Shown piece by piece: positions 10,932 through 24,293 of a DNA stretch of 64,000 bases. Source of the stretch: Protonemura montana (taxonomy: Eukaryota; Arthropoda; Insecta; Plecoptera; Nemouridae); NCBI GenBank assembly GCA_947568835.1, contig OX387609.1, positions 4,964,001-5,028,000 of the forward strand, written 5' to 3'. Each line of letters opens with the position of its first letter. Within the stretch, counting starts at the first letter, position 1. A program made the translations under genes and the position numbers. The notes under the pieces are model-generated. The model did not search any database and was not told the DNA's origin. It worked only from the letters and a program-made list of their open reading frames with translations.

Positions 10932-13900
10932 CTGCAACAAAGGAAAGAAAGTACGTCAGACTCACAGTAAATAACGGTACAAATAAAAGCTCAACAAACA
11001 TCGATCGATTGCCGAGGAAGAACAAAGACAACCGAAATTGTCACATCTGGTAGCGCAATGCGCTCGTAATGAGTCGACCTGTCGTTAAAGTTAATTGACA
11101 CGCGCATTAAAAAAAAACAACAACACCATTAACCGCTGTCAAAACTGCGAGTTGTGTCGTAAAAAAACGAAAATGTACAGTGAAATTCCTGTCTGAATTC
11201 GGTCAATCATTGTTCTCGGTGGCGTTTGATTAAAAAAATGCGTCGGCCGGCATGCGTGTTTGCTTTTGTATCGACGAAAACAAACAAAACAAAGAGTCTT
11301 CTCGCAGAGTCAAGTTTACTCGAAGGCGACGGCGGAGTGTTGCAGTGCTTTCTCCTTGGCCGGTTCGGCCGGTCGTCCGCTCGCTACGTAGGGGTCATTG
11401 CCTGGCACAGAAACGGCATCTGCCCAGCGGCTCTGGGTCGACGGACACTTTGCAAAAACGCAACCCGATACGGACAAACACGTTATTGGTGTACCTACCA
11501 GAAGAAACTGGCCGACAATTGTGTTTAGTGAATTGGGGCAATTGATTGTGGTAGTTGGGTGCTGAGTTTTCAATGGGTTTTACGCCGATTACTTTCGACC
11601 GATTTTCTAAAGGAATTCGTTTGGTGAAATCGGAAATAATCCTTTTGACGCGTAATGATCTTTTGAAATCGATCTCACCAGCGGCGTCAAGCAGCAAAAT
11701 GCTACGAATTTTCGATTTTTCGGCCATTTAGCGACGGAAATATCGAAAAGGGGTGATATTAATAGTTAGCTAGCTGCTGAAAATGTCAAAATCACCTTCG
11801 AATCCGACCGAACTTTGTTGGCGTTGATCGTCAACATTTGCTCGAAACTTATTTATGTAAAAAAACTCGTGACGCGTTCACGTTAGTCGCGTTATGACTT
11901 TGACAAACAATAAATAGCTACGTCGAGGCGTCGACGTTGACGAGTAATTACGTCACGAATCGCCCGGCGTCGAAGGAGCAAAGTGAACTTGATTAGTCTG
12001 CACTAGCTTTATTCGAAGAGCTTCATAATGTTTGCAGTGCCTTAAACACTTAGCGCACTAAGTGCTCCTTAGTGGAATTATTTTGAAAAACATTTTTCGA
12101 ATGCCTTCCAGCTGTAAAGTACATTTTCGCATTCTTGTAACGGTAAAAATATCTCAGCCGCTCGTATGCTTTACGGCTCTAAAGAGCAAAAAAGGGCGAC
12201 ATAAAGCTTAAATTAAAAGCATGGAGTACGACGCGTTGATGTCAAAGGGCATCAACGCTTAACGACCACCCCTGTTCACCCCCTCAGAAACCCGTCAAGC
12301 GGCTGGGAACGAAGGCGTTTGGTTTTGAGACTGATGGCTGCGTGGTTTCTATGCCCGTGGCAGTTCGCGCGATAATGCGCGGAGGTACGGAGAGTACGGG
12401 CATTTGACGCGATTGCCAGAGCAGAGATTTACGGGCGACACATTTTATTGCGATCCACGAGAAAACTGCCGACCGTTTCAACTTAATTAGCTGATTTACG
12501 ACGTGTCGATCTTGTGTGAAGGCTTTTAATATTGTAAGCCGATGGCCAATTTATACGGCCAATTCGAAACAAGACGATGGGATTTGGTTTTTAGTGCCTT
12601 GTGGCAATTTCGCAGGGCTAATTTGACACTAACATTTCACTTTGAGCCGCGCAACGCAGCGCGTTGACGGAACTTATCACTTTTTTTTTTTTTTTTTTTT
12701 TGATTACCTACTGCTAGAACATTTGTCGAGCTAGGATTCCGGAAACCATGACTTGCCATTTTATGTTCAGCAAATGACAAGTTTTTTTTTTTTTAATATG
12801 ACCCGCTGCTTTAAATCGAAGGCTAGATTCTCAGCTAAGTGTAAACCAATGCTTGATGGCATGGATTTATACGACGAAATCACTAAAACGTAGTGCTATA
12901 GGCTCGTAAAAATGCATTCAGTTCCTGAAAACTTGATGCAATAAAGATTTTTACGCGGTGCTGTTTGAATGATAGCTATCCTAGAAGAGTATTTTTTATA
13001 AAATAGCAACAAGATTCGTTTCAACGTAAAACGGGCATTTGTATAAGGTGGTAAATACACTGAACACTTTGCTGAAAGGCGAAATAGGCAATTTTGAAAT
13101 TTTAGTCTTGAGACTCGCAGCATGTGGCTTATGAAAAACGAAAAGATATTCCATTCCCATGATTATAAAAGCAAAACGAAGTCATTTCCCTTGCAACAAA
13201 AGGGTTGACCATCGTGTTGGCCCGTACGTCACGTTCGTTTTTCCGTGACATGCGCGTGGTTCGCCGTGAAATCGGTAACCATCAGCCGAAGAGCGCGATG
13301 GACTCGTCTCAATACGATGGTATGCCTGATGGGCAATGACCGGAGGCCCTGGAGGTCTTCGGGCGCTTTCGTAGAGGTTCGCGTCGTCTGAGAGTGGCAC
13401 TCTGCACTCATGAGGGCTATTGAATTCACATTTTGATGACCCGAGCAATGGAAATATGCTTTATCCTATAGTTCTGTCTATAGTTGTTTCTAGCTTTTTT
13501 CCATTTCACGTTAGGTCACAGAGAAGAGAAATTGTCAACATTAAAGATACACGACTTAAGTATTTACATATTACAGAGACCATAAATATTCATTACAGTT
13601 ACTTTGGCATGAAGTGTTTTGAAATATTCTCCACTTTAAAAACGTAATTCGAAATTCTTGTTTTAATATCAACAGCTACTGCAATCTTGTAAATTAATAC
13701 AAGCCACATTTAGGACAAAAAATTCAACCGTACATGAAGATGCCAGTTTCAAGAATGTCTTCAGGTAATTCGGGTCGTTGCTAACAAGAATACCATTACA
13801 CGAGGTATTTTCTTGCGCGAAGTGAAGTTCGGTGCTAAGTTAAAGATTTCCACGGGCAATCTGTTTCTGGGTCTAAAAACTATTGAGCTACGTTTTGGGT

Positions 13901-16900
13901 AGGGAGCACATTGAACTCTAGAGCCAATGCTTTTCACGGATATATAAAAGTACCGCCAATAAAACCCTAGACGGATGAAGAGTATTCAAATAACAAATCG
14001 ACAATTCTTGCAGACATTTACAGGATTTTGCAAAGCTCTCTCCTTCCACCTACTAAAGCGCTCTCAAAACAACACGCCGAGCTTCTCATGTCAGTCGTGG
14101 TACCTTAGAGTCATTGTTCCCTCTGCAGAGATCCACCGACCATGACTCGAGGATTGCTATACACCTTGACCTCGACCAGTGCCGGAAGAGACGAGAATTA
14201 GCCCGAGTACATAGCGGTTGTACAACATGCGAATTTTCGTCGAGCGGTTTTCAAGTTTTGAAGTGCAATTCGATGGCCGGGCACGCGATTGCATTCGAGT
14301 TCACTTTTAGAAACGAGTTTAGAACGTGATGACACTTGTTGCACATGAGTGAACGGAAATTGTGGAAACGGCAGGTGTTTTTATCGCGGAATGTACGGAT
14401 CGGATCAACAGCGCTAATGTTAAACTGTCGTCGCGAAAAATGGCTTCTTTACTGACAAAATTACTAGGTGGAGTCAACATCGTTTCGAATGTTAAGAAAT
14501 TGTATTTCGTTATTCCTCGCATTTGAGATAGATCTCATGGTGCTCATTTCATGCATCGAGGACGGAGAACTGTCAAGTCGAATCACAATCAGCATGTCAT
14601 TTCTTTTTTTAGCATTTAAATTCATAGACAAAATGGCGACTTTGCCACAACAAGGTCGCGCGCTGGTAAGGGCCACTTGTTGCCGACATGGAAATTGAGG
14701 TAATTTTAGGATGTCCTTTTTTTCCTGTGGAGTTTGGCATAACCAATATGGTAGCAACAGATGGGTAGATTGCGTTAAGGTTATTTTATGCTTTCAAAGT
14801 AAGGCGGTCTATGACATAACCTAAAATAAGTCCAGTAGACGACCGATCCAACAAAATCCAAGCAAGGGTAATATTTGGTATCAGCTTCAATTTGAATGGC
14901 TTCGAGAGCAAAAAAAACAAACGAGTATTCTTTGCACGGCGACCCACGTCCGAAATGAAATCTAATCCGCAATTGAGCGTCAATTTCAGCACACCATGAT
15001 GCTTTGGACCGCACCGAGAGTCGAGCCATTGTTACCAAAGTCTTTCTAACCATTCGACACGCGTTCTCGAGTGTCTGCCCATCAACGTGGTTCACGGATT
15101 GCTGCCAACATGCGCGCGCCTAACAAAAGGTAACCAGAGTCTTGCGCACGCGTGTGTCCAAGCGTGTATCCCCTCGGACCGCAGAGCGCTAGCCGCGACG
15201 ACAGTGGCGCTGCCATGGTGGTGAACAGGTAACTGTTAAACGTATTGTGGAACCATAGATAACGTGATCCGAATTCGATGCCAAATTATTGAGTACTACT
15301 TCCATTTTCAGCTGTGAAAGTGGGTAACGACTGATTTCGTTGGGCTTTTCTTACTTATCAGTTAACTGCACATTGGTTAAGTGTTTGTGCTTAGAACAAA
15401 TTGACAACTCGTGCAGTTAGCCGATTTGTTCGATGTGAGCTGTTGCAATTTACTATCAGAATGCACGAGTGACCATGGCCCAAAAACAAAAACAGAGCCT
15501 TATTTTGAAAAACTTTGGGTTATAAAATCGTATTGTACCGGTAGCGATCGCACCTATACGGTGGAAGTAGTTGATGTTAAGTTTTATTTCCGAATCCTGC
15601 CACAGATTCTGTCGTTTCGCCACTGGCGGCCACTTCTCTCTCTCTCTCTCGCGAACACGTGCTCGGCGAAAATGTAATTACACTCGAGCGATTTGAAGAC
15701 GCCGCTGTGCTGGGACGGACACCATTCAACGCCCTGCTCTCGATTCGTTGGGCGCAAATCCCAGAAGGGCCGGAGAGCGCGAGGAGTGGACTTTGAGGAA
15801 GACTTGTGCGGCCCTCGGCAATATTGGAACGACTGCTGCTCAACACTTTAATAGGGTGCCAAACTGTTGGTGCAAGAAAGAAAATATCCTTAGGGATGAA
15901 AGGGATTTATGTAAGCACACGTCTCGGTCCAATAACAACAACTTTTTCTATCTGCACATAAATAGAACTCAACCATCACTTGTTTCATCCACTTTTCAAA
16001 TGCATATTAAAATATTCTTGAATGTTTACACTAACTTGCGGGGATATGAAACAAAAGCCGCAGATAAATACAGTATCTGACCAACAACCAGTTTCCCAAC
16101 TTCAATCTAGTAGGTTTATGCTCGATTTCGGAATGAGATTTTAGCACGAAACTATAGCTGCTACAAACAGAGCTAGAAATTAGATGGCATTACCTCAACA
16201 AAAACTCGTCTTAGATCTCACATTAGAAGAATATTAAGCCCCTTGCCGTATGTCCTGTTCTCAAATTTGATAAGACATTTAAAGCGAAATAAGCCAGCGG
16301 CTCTGCATGTATGCAGCAAACGTCTACGTGTGACAGCTGTACCAGAAGAAACCTAACGGAAACTACATTTTTAGCCTTAGAACGTAACTGTACAAAATCG
16401 AACGAGTCTACCACGCAGTAAAAAAGTGTCCGAATAATCCACGATAAAACCAGACGAGCTAGCCGATGCGTACAAGAAGAGCCACCTCGTTCAATAAGTC
16501 ACATCTTAACCATGCGGTCTTCTGCGAGTTGAACTGAAAAAACAGAGCATTGCCCTTCTTTTGCTTTCAAGCGAAGCAAGTTCGTTGCCTTCGGTCTTGG
16601 CGCTTGCTGGAGTGTGTTCGTTCGGTCGCAGTCTATCTAGAGCAACTCAATGGGCTAGGTATCCACTCGGGTCATTTACATGCTAAATTTATCACGATTC
16701 ACCATCTCGGGCCATTGTTAAATAGAGTCGTATTACGGTGGAACGTTTGCCGATGGACATTTTTGTGTGAATTTGCTAGAAGGATTATCGGTATGTTTCG
16801 TGTAATTCGCGGGGGAAAAAACTGTATCGATTTTGGCTTAAAAACCTGATGAAACGCGAAGCGTCGGTGCGTGATGGTCACGACCTACGTTGGAATTGAA

Positions 16901-19087
16901 TTTTTATTAAATACGACGAGACATACAATTAGCACGAGCGGATTAATTTATAAACAGAAGTGGTATATTCAGTTCATTGTCGGGTTCATATTTCTCATAT
17001 GAATGCCGCACAAAAGGAGAAATAATGAAGAGAAATTAATGTTTAGTAGAGACGAATTTTCAACGTAGCTTTGTTCATCGACGTCGCAGTTCCGAGCGAT
17101 TCTGTTGACCAAACTCACGAGTCGGGTTACACGGTTTTTTTTCCAAAAAGTTTGTCTACCCAAAAGTTTTCCAACTTCAAACATTGGCCACTCGAAACTG
17201 AGGTGGTATCGGACTCTTCAAAAATTGATCCAACAGACCTATATTAGAAGTTATAGAGTCTCCCAAAAACTCAGTTGCATCGATTTCTAGCAATGGAGTT
17301 GTAAAAATGTGTAGGTACATGGGGGTGGGTACAAAGATCGCTGGTTTACCAGCCGGGAAGGGGTGGTGGTATTTGCGTGGTAGGCAAGTCGAGAATGATT
17401 GTAATGTTGAAACATGACCAGACGAACATGCATCGAACAAAGACCTTGAAATATAGACCTTAAAGTATAATGAATACATTATACTACAGTCCGAATCGAT
17501 GCGTTTCAAAAGCTCACTACCCTCTTAAGCTTAAAGCCAAATAACTGGAAATAATTTCTTTTTCCTCCTAGTATAAGAAAATTGTATGGAAAACGGTTAA
17601 AGGTCTCTACTTTTCGCTGAATCCACATTGCAGCAAAAAAAAACGGAAAGTCAGCTCCCCACAAGTCAAAATTGAAGCCACCATGACACAGATGCTATAC
17701 AAAATGAGAGATGGAGCAGCCCAGCGCTTGTCCAATTTGTAACCATTTATTCTACGATCCTTTACAAAATTCCCGCCTCACTCCTCGGAAACTTGACGAC
17801 ATTTTAAATTCAATAAAGTCGCATGTGAAGTCCATGACTCAAAAAAACATCTGGTGACAGACGGAAACAGTTTAGAAAATCGCAAGTCTTACGGCACCTT
17901 GGCCATCAACTTTTGCTTTGGCTGCAACGCACCAGGAAATTGATGCTATGACAGAGAGTCAGTACAGTAGCAATGAGGATCGATTCCCTGGAAGATTGGC
18001 TTAATAATTAGATCACATTTCGATTACAGTCCATGATTGTTGAACTAATTGAGTCACTAATGAATGTATACAAACGAGGTAGGAGACGGTGATGCCGGTA
18101 GAATAGAGTTACTTGCTAATTTGCTTCTACGGTATGACAAGGTACAGCATACAAGCGTATACAAGGTACTTCCGTAAATGGCAGCTATTTAATTGCGCAG
18201 ATGGAAATGTAAAACGCATTTTTGATACTCAAAAATGACACGTTCATTAGCTGTGTTGAAACTCGAGTTAATTAGCGACAAATTATTTATGAATTTCAGA
18301 AATCGAACCATATTTTTTTTTTGATCACTTTTCACGAAATTGAAGAAATAAACGGTATTATTGTACTTGTCAACAATATTATGGAACTTATTGAAAACCA
18401 CCTTTAGGCGACTCAGCAAGCGTGAAGGAATTTAAGTAGAATTTATAGAAACATGCCTTTAAACATCAAAAGAAGCACCCTATGTCAAGCCGATTCTGCA
18501 TTCATACAACAAGACAGAAATATCCAGTCCGTGAATTTCATCAAAATACAGACAAGCGTGAATAGTTTAAAAAGGAACCGAAAACGCTTTTCATCATTTT
18601 CCGCAGATCCATTCGACTGCAATGAAATATCCACGACGAAGTTACCTACATAGGTATTCTTTCTATAAATATCATGCACCTTTAGCACGACTTTTGCAAT
18701 TTCTCCGCCGCCGTCGCCGCGTGATCGATACGTCTTTAATAAAGTCGATTCGGAAAACTCTTTGACAATCTAAAATATTGTGCGCATGTGTTTTCTTTCA
18801 ATAGGGTAGACGTGGAGGGTTCGGGGCAACGGGGATCTTTTCATCTTTTAATTTCCCTCACGTCAGGGCATAAATTTCTGTGCCTCCCGAAAAAGACGAA
18901 AACAACAAGGGGGAGTCACTTTGATTCACGCCTTGTCGCGGTTGGTAATCAGGATTGGAACACAGGGCCGCGATTTTCAATCTGAACAACAAACTGAAAA
19001 ACTATCCGTGTAGGACCTCTCGAATTGCAGGATCAAAAATAAAATACACTTTGATTTGAAAATCTTCGTGTTTTTTAGAAATTACGA
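10932..19087. other. Upstream intron or 5' flank of pumilio, no gene identified
   Basis: I recognise no exon or RNA gene here. GC-rich islands stand out against the AT-rich background at about 11.25-11.48, 12.28-12.48, 13.20-13.43, 15.00-15.25 and 15.58-15.84 kb. The last contains a (CT)6-7 run, which is GAGA-factor-like on the minus strand. Such islands could be 5' non-coding exons or promoters but show no decisive motif. A T21 tract sits at 12681-12701. Confidence 0.5.
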
Positions 19088-19416
19088 GATATACCCGTGG
19101 TAACATAAGATAGCCGAATTGAGAAGCTCTGTCAGACGATCTCAGCATCTCCATGGCTACCAAACGTTGAATCTACTATTGAACCTCCGATGCTAGGCCA
19201 TGATATACCCGTGGTACCATAAGATAGCAGGATTGAGAAGCTCTGTCAGGCGATCTCAGCATCTCCATGGCTACCAAACGTTGAATCTACCATTGAACCT
19301 CCTATGCTAGGCCATGATATACCCGTGGTAACATAAGATAGCAGAATTGAGAAGCTCTGTCAGGCGATCTCAGTATCTCCATGGCAACCAAACGTTGAAT
19401 CTACCATTGAACCTCG
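19088..19416. repeat. 114-bp tandem repeat, three copies
   Basis: Units begin GATATACCCGTGG at 19088, 19202 and 19316, an exact 114-bp period. Each unit contains GAAGCTCTGTCAG, ATCTCCATGGC and CCAAACGTTGAATCTAC. Divergence is a few percent. The third copy ends with CATTGAACCTC. The unit holds no conserved ORF. Confidence 0.95.
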
Positions 19417-21881
19417 CATACTTGTACAGTTTTTTTTTAAGTTGACAGCAAAAAAATACTATCCTAGAAAATGTTTATTGCAGTATAAAGATTCCACTGC
19501 TGGTACGTTCGGATGTATACGCGCACAAAAAATAACCCCCCCCCCCCCCCCCCCCCCCAAGTAACCACCCGACGTTTCTCTTCATATTTACCGAAGAAAA
19601 ACAATATTATGAATGTACTCGAACAAATTCGAAGACATTTTCCCCGAAAAGCCGTCACCATCAAAAAGTGAAAACCAACCCCGAGCAACGCGCGAACATG
19701 AAAAGAAAATATTTGCCGAAGCAAAAAGCCATAGCACACACACAGACACTGGTAATATACAAGGTAATGATTCAGAAATCGACAACCATCCATCAAAATA
19801 AAAATAAATCGACCGCTCCCCTACCGCCGAGAACGCGATGAAAAGCGGGTGGTCCACACCCCCGATGTCGTCGACGGCCGAGGTAGACGGGACAAACATT
19901 GACGGGTATCTCTTACACAGGAGAGTACCATCCTTTTATCCTTCCAGCGACTGTCGTGGCTGTATTTGTCATGTTATGATGCGAAGAAGACAGCTCCATT
20001 ATTGCTAACCTCAAGTAGTCATCGATCGCGCCGAGCTAATGGCCTTTTAGCGGGGAGGGGTCTTGCTTTGACCCCCTCATTCAGGGGCTGGCAAACCTAC
20101 TCCCACGGGACATGACCACGATGCGAACAACGGGGCTTCATTTCAGTTGACGACATATGTCATTGCCTCGCTCTAAATCGTTTGAAGTTTCTGTGTGTTT
20201 GTCGATTGTGTTAATGGTTAGGTTGTGGTGGTGGTGGTGGCTCCCGAAATCCGGGTTCGAGTGGAGTTTTTTTTTTCTCACTTTCTGATCAGTGGATCCT
20301 TTGGGGACGGTCATAAATCAATCAAATTTGGTTTCCGAAATGTCAAATCTATGAGGCAAGCTTTTAAATATGCGTCAGAACGGCGTTTTGATGTTATTTT
20401 AGCGAGATTTTCGACAGCTTTGCCGATCTATAAATAAAGTCAAGCCGAAAAATCACTGTCCATAGTCATTTTACGGGATCACGCCGATGTGAAATAGACC
20501 AGCGATGCCTATCGAACAAGAACTGCGCACGTTTTTTCCGTTGTTGTTAAATTACCTCATGAAACGTGATTCACACCAAGTCGCTCAGAGCTATCGATGC
20601 AAAATCTTTCTTAAGAAAAAAAATGACGCAAAAACTGTGATTAACGTCAAATCAAATCGCACCTTGATGTAGCTACACACCTATAGCTAGACAAATGATG
20701 CGTGAAACATTTACGCAATCATTCACCGACCGACTACGCTATATAAGATGCAAATCGAATCCAAGGAAATCGTAAGTGCGTAGGTCGCCTCTCGTTATGC
20801 ACGCTCGACTTATATGTACGAAAACAAAACACTAAGCGTGCCAACGTGAACCCACGTGATCGCACGAGTCTGACAAGCCACGTGGATTAAAAAACATTGA
20901 AAACAAAAGTAATATGGCCGCCATTACAACGGGCGACCGGCCAGAAGTTTCATTGACAAACTTTGTACACTGTTGGCGATTGCCGCCGGCTTTCTTGGCA
21001 TCGGCGCGTGGATATTATGTCAGCGTTTGTTTCGCCGTTTGAGAAAAGTGTCGCGTCGTTTTAGATTCATGCGTAATTAATGATCGGGGACTGTGTGACA
21101 TTGGAATTTTTCTGGTTCTGTAGCATTGTGGTAAAAAAAAAAACACTTGTCAGGCCATGGGCGTTTCATATATTAATGTAGTTTAAAAAAGCAGGGTAAT
21201 ATATAGCTTGTAGAAAACAAAAGTACAGCAGGGGAAGTCCTTGAGCTGGTATCGTCTCTCGCGGGCTAGACCTTATCCAAAGCATCGGGCAATGCTTTTC
21301 TATATCTACTCACGCTGGATCTAACATAATATCAAAATAACAATCACATTAATTTTACTAACGATGTAATTCTTCAAACATTGTATGGTAAATTACAGAA
21401 GTTAATAGATCAAGTTTCGCACTATGAAAAGTACCACAAGACCCCGGTGAAGGGGTGATTTTCAAAACGGCAAGTGAGACAACCACGAGAGATTGTGGCT
21501 GTGACTCACGGATCCAACTTGTGCTCTATAGGGACCGAACGGGTGATGAACTGCTAGAGGAAAATCAAAGAAAACCGCGCCACCGCACGAACCATCCCGG
21601 CACTAGGATCAAATTTTCCACAGGCCTTCCGCTTTCTCAACGACGTAAGACAATCTCCAAGGAGGCACATTTCGAGCTCATCTATTTTGTATCCCTCCGC
21701 CTCACTCTATCTAAAACACGATTTATCCGAAATATGTGCCTTGCAAAAATCGATTCTGTGAGATATTTTAGAATGTTCGAAACGACCGTGCAAGCTTGAT
21801 CTGACAATGTACTAGGACCGGGTATTGAAAATGAATTCTGTGAACAAAAAATGTACAGCTTGAGCCTGGTTTTTTAATAAT
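19417..21881. other. Intronic/intergenic stretch without gene
   Basis: No supported gene. It contains a C23 homopolymer at 19536-19558 and a GGT-repeat near 20226-20240. At about 21,229-21,275 there is one isolated unit (GGTATCGTCTCTCGCGGGCTAGAC) of the sequence that is tandemly amplified at 35.6 kb. Confidence 0.5.
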
Positions 21882-22256
21882 CGAACGGTTTCGCGTGTCG
21901 GGAATATCGGCTCTCGTGAGATCACCGAAGTTAAGCAACATTGCGCCGAGTCAGATATTGAATGGGTGACCACCATACACATAGCGAGTTTGGAGGGATG
22001 AAAGTTAGTAACAGCAACTTCGCTCGCCTTGCTAATAACCTCTTGACAGCATGGATTTGTGGAGGAATCCTGTTGTTTGCGTTGAACCGTCCTTTGGAAA
22101 GGACGTTAAGCCGGTGGTCGCCTTGGTGACGGATTCTCCCTCTTTCCTCCTAGGCTAGATTAGGTTCATCACCACTCACTCATTCCCCGACGCCATTAGA
22201 CTAGTGCCAGAGGACCCGCTGTCAAAACAGTGAATTTACCACAAATAAATCAATCT
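21882..22256 (+). mobile_element. SINE with 5S rRNA-derived head, near full length (copy A)
   Basis: The head reads GGCTCTCGTGAGATCACCGA then AGTTAAGCAACATTGC and GAATGGGTGACC. These correspond to the 5S rRNA internal promoter (AGTTAAGCAAC box A region and GGATGGGTGACC box C). The body contains AGCATGGATTTGTGGAGGAA, CGTCCTTTGGAAAGGACGTT and AAGCCGGTGGTC. The tail carries GACGCCATTAGACTAGTGCC, GTCAAAACAGTG and an ACAAATAAATCAATC end. The type is a SINE3-like, pol III-transcribed non-autonomous retroelement. No clear target-site duplication was found. Confidence 0.88.
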
Positions 22257-23264
22257 GATTTTACACATATTACTCAGTTAAAAGCGTGGATTAACTTATA
22301 AGGAATATATCGGCAAATTATGTTAAAATTGTAATAGCATGCGCAACATATACATAGAAACAGATCTACCTACAACCTAACTAGGACTGACCACGATATA
22401 GTATTATTTAACCTTCTCGTCCCGTTAACAAGATATAACGTCAAAAAAACCCAAGAAACCGCACCAGATCAACTTTTCCATCTGGTTTCTCGTCTCCGAT
22501 CGATCCCCGGGTAGGACATGCAATATTACGCCTTAAAAGGCACGAAACGTCCCGCAAGTTCCCGGCATGGATGCATCGTGGCTATATCGGTCGAAACAAA
22601 GGCATCTGGTCAAGGTGAACACCTAGCACCTACACGAGTGGTACAGATCTGTCAGCGGCGGCCGAGGTTAGAGTGCGGAGGCTGGACGGTCGGCCGGCCC
22701 AACGGAAGCTACCGCAGGGCTACAACCGTAACAACGCGTGGGATTTCGAAGGGGATGGGCGTCAGCGAAAGTGACGGCTGGAGAGTGGCCTTTTCTAAGC
22801 GATAATCTCCGCCATGTTTTTAACAAACGCAGAATTTTCAGAGCTTTTCTGATATTTTTACCCATATTTTCCAACATTTTAAAATTATCTGCTGCTTCTT
22901 TTAGTTATGAGAAAATATGGTATCTTCTAGATCGGAACAGACTGCAAAAATGGCCGAAAAAGCCTTCTAGCAAATTTGCTCTCAAGTGTAAATGTTGCTA
23001 CAGCGTTTATTCTGTGAGAAAAGATACACTTTTAAAGCCTCTAGGTTCATTTTTGCGACAAGCTATGAAACAAATACATACATGGTATCTCCTCTCACGG
23101 GATTGACTTTAGAAGGGGGATACCACTTTAGTTGGATGTTCTTACTTTGAAAATACTCTAGTTACCAAAAGAGTGTTTGCAAGACAGCAAGAAAGTTTCC
23201 AAGCTCTTAGCTAAAATATCTGATTTAAATTGCAAACGCTTGCAATGCGCGGGGTATTTTATTA
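22257..23264. other. Intronic/intergenic stretch without gene
   Basis: No supported gene. A GC-rich block at about 22.53-22.80 kb has short ORFs on both strands but no recognisable product. At about 23,071-23,107 there is a degenerate single unit (GGTATCTCCTCTCACGGGAT) of the family amplified at 35.6 kb. Confidence 0.45.
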
Positions 23265-23383
23265 TTAGAAGCGCTAATAACCTCTCAAAAATTGATGCCC
23301 AAACGGGGACTCGAACCCCGATCTCCACCTGTCGTGGGTGTTGCTATAACCATCAATTTTTGAGAGGTCATAAGTGTTTCTAA
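23265..23383 (-). mobile_element. Hairpin element enclosing a tRNA-like sequence
   Basis: Arms 23265-23297 and 23351-23383 are inverted copies of 33 nt with four mismatches; the inner 18 bp are perfect (CCTCTCAAAAATTGATG core). The minus strand of the loop carries GGTTATAGCA (D-loop/box A-like), a CACC/GGTG stem around the 7-nt loop CACGACA, and a perfect T-arm GGGGTTCGAGTCCCC (box B), then GTTTGGGCATC. The 5' acceptor and 5' D-arm halves are missing, so this is not a working tRNA gene. It looks like a tRNA fragment captured by a foldback or SINE-like element. Confidence 0.75.
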
Positions 23384-24090
23384 AAGTAAAAAAAGGTATC
23401 TGTTCTTAAAAAAGATGTTTTTTCATATTCCGGTACTTTGTGACACAGCGATGAAGAAGTTGGTGCAAACATGGCTCTTTTGGTTGTGTGAATCGCGTTT
23501 AGGCGGTTAACATATGCATCAGTACAGGGGCGCGGGTAAGCCAGGCAGACGTCTGTCATGGTGGGTTAGATTAATAGCTATGCGATGTTGTACTGCCTTT
23601 GGATATATAGGCTCGGCGGTACACGAGCGAGGTCGTCTAAAAACCGAGACGGAGAATTTATTTTGAAAAATATATTGCGCAGAAAGAACGGTGCGTCAGC
23701 TGTAAATTCGATCCGCAAACTTACATGTTTTGTAGATGGTTTTGAGGTTCGTGGCCATTTTTAAATAGCTTCAAAATTAGTTTTAAATTATTTTCAAATA
23801 CTGATGCCTCTAGCTCTTTACCTACAAGTCCCGAAGTGTCGTCATGGAACATGCAACGACACGTTGCGGTAATGTAATTTGGCAAAATTGTTTCCAGTTC
23901 AGTGTGAAAGAGCATACTGAATGAAGTAGTACCCCGAAGCCCTTTTTGGTTACTGTGGTCGACTGTGACATTACAAAATGTTTCAGGTCTGAGACCTACT
24001 ATGATACGTCCCACAACCTGCAGTGCATTGATTTGTTACAAGTTTTTAAGTGGATATTCGAAGAGTCTTTGTTCGATTAGTGTTCATCTT

Positions 24091-24293
24091 GTTAGGTGTC
24101 AAAATTCTAACCCATCGAAGCTGACCATTGAAGCTGTGTTGACAACTCACGTACCTACCAGAAACACCAGAAATAGCATTGCAATAAAATCAATTCAGTC
24201 GAAAACGAAGCCCAATCAATCAATTTAAAAAAACAGCCAATATGTTTCAGAGGTAAATATCGTCTTCAATACAAATGCGTGAACAAAGATCCA
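24091..24293 (+). repeat. Dispersed repeat family R1, copy 1
   Basis: Shares, in order, AAGCTGTGTTGACAACTC, AACACCAGAAAT, ATTGCAAT, ACGAAGCCCAATCAAT and ATGTTTCAGAGGT with copies at 28.1, 33.3 and 49.3 kb. It has no coding potential. The class is unknown; length and structure fit a short non-autonomous element. Confidence 0.75.

Noticed and set aside
11395..11727. Minus-strand ORF MAEKSKIRSILLLDAAG as an alternative pumilio first exon
   Set aside because: The possible donor leaves phase 1, while the next visible exon needs phase 0. The rest of the frame is not conserved-looking.
15000..15850. GC-rich islands with a (CT)n run, considered as coding exons
   Set aside because: ORFs on both strands are short and unrecognised. 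They were kept only as a note in the regional entry.
21882..22256. Functional 5S rRNA gene
   Set aside because: Only the internal-promoter part resembles 5S rRNA. The 3' part is replaced by the SINE body and there is no tandem 5S array.
23291..23357. Functional tRNA gene on the minus strand
   Set aside because: The T-arm is perfect, but the 5' acceptor strand and part of the D-arm are missing and replaced by an inverted copy of the 3' flank.
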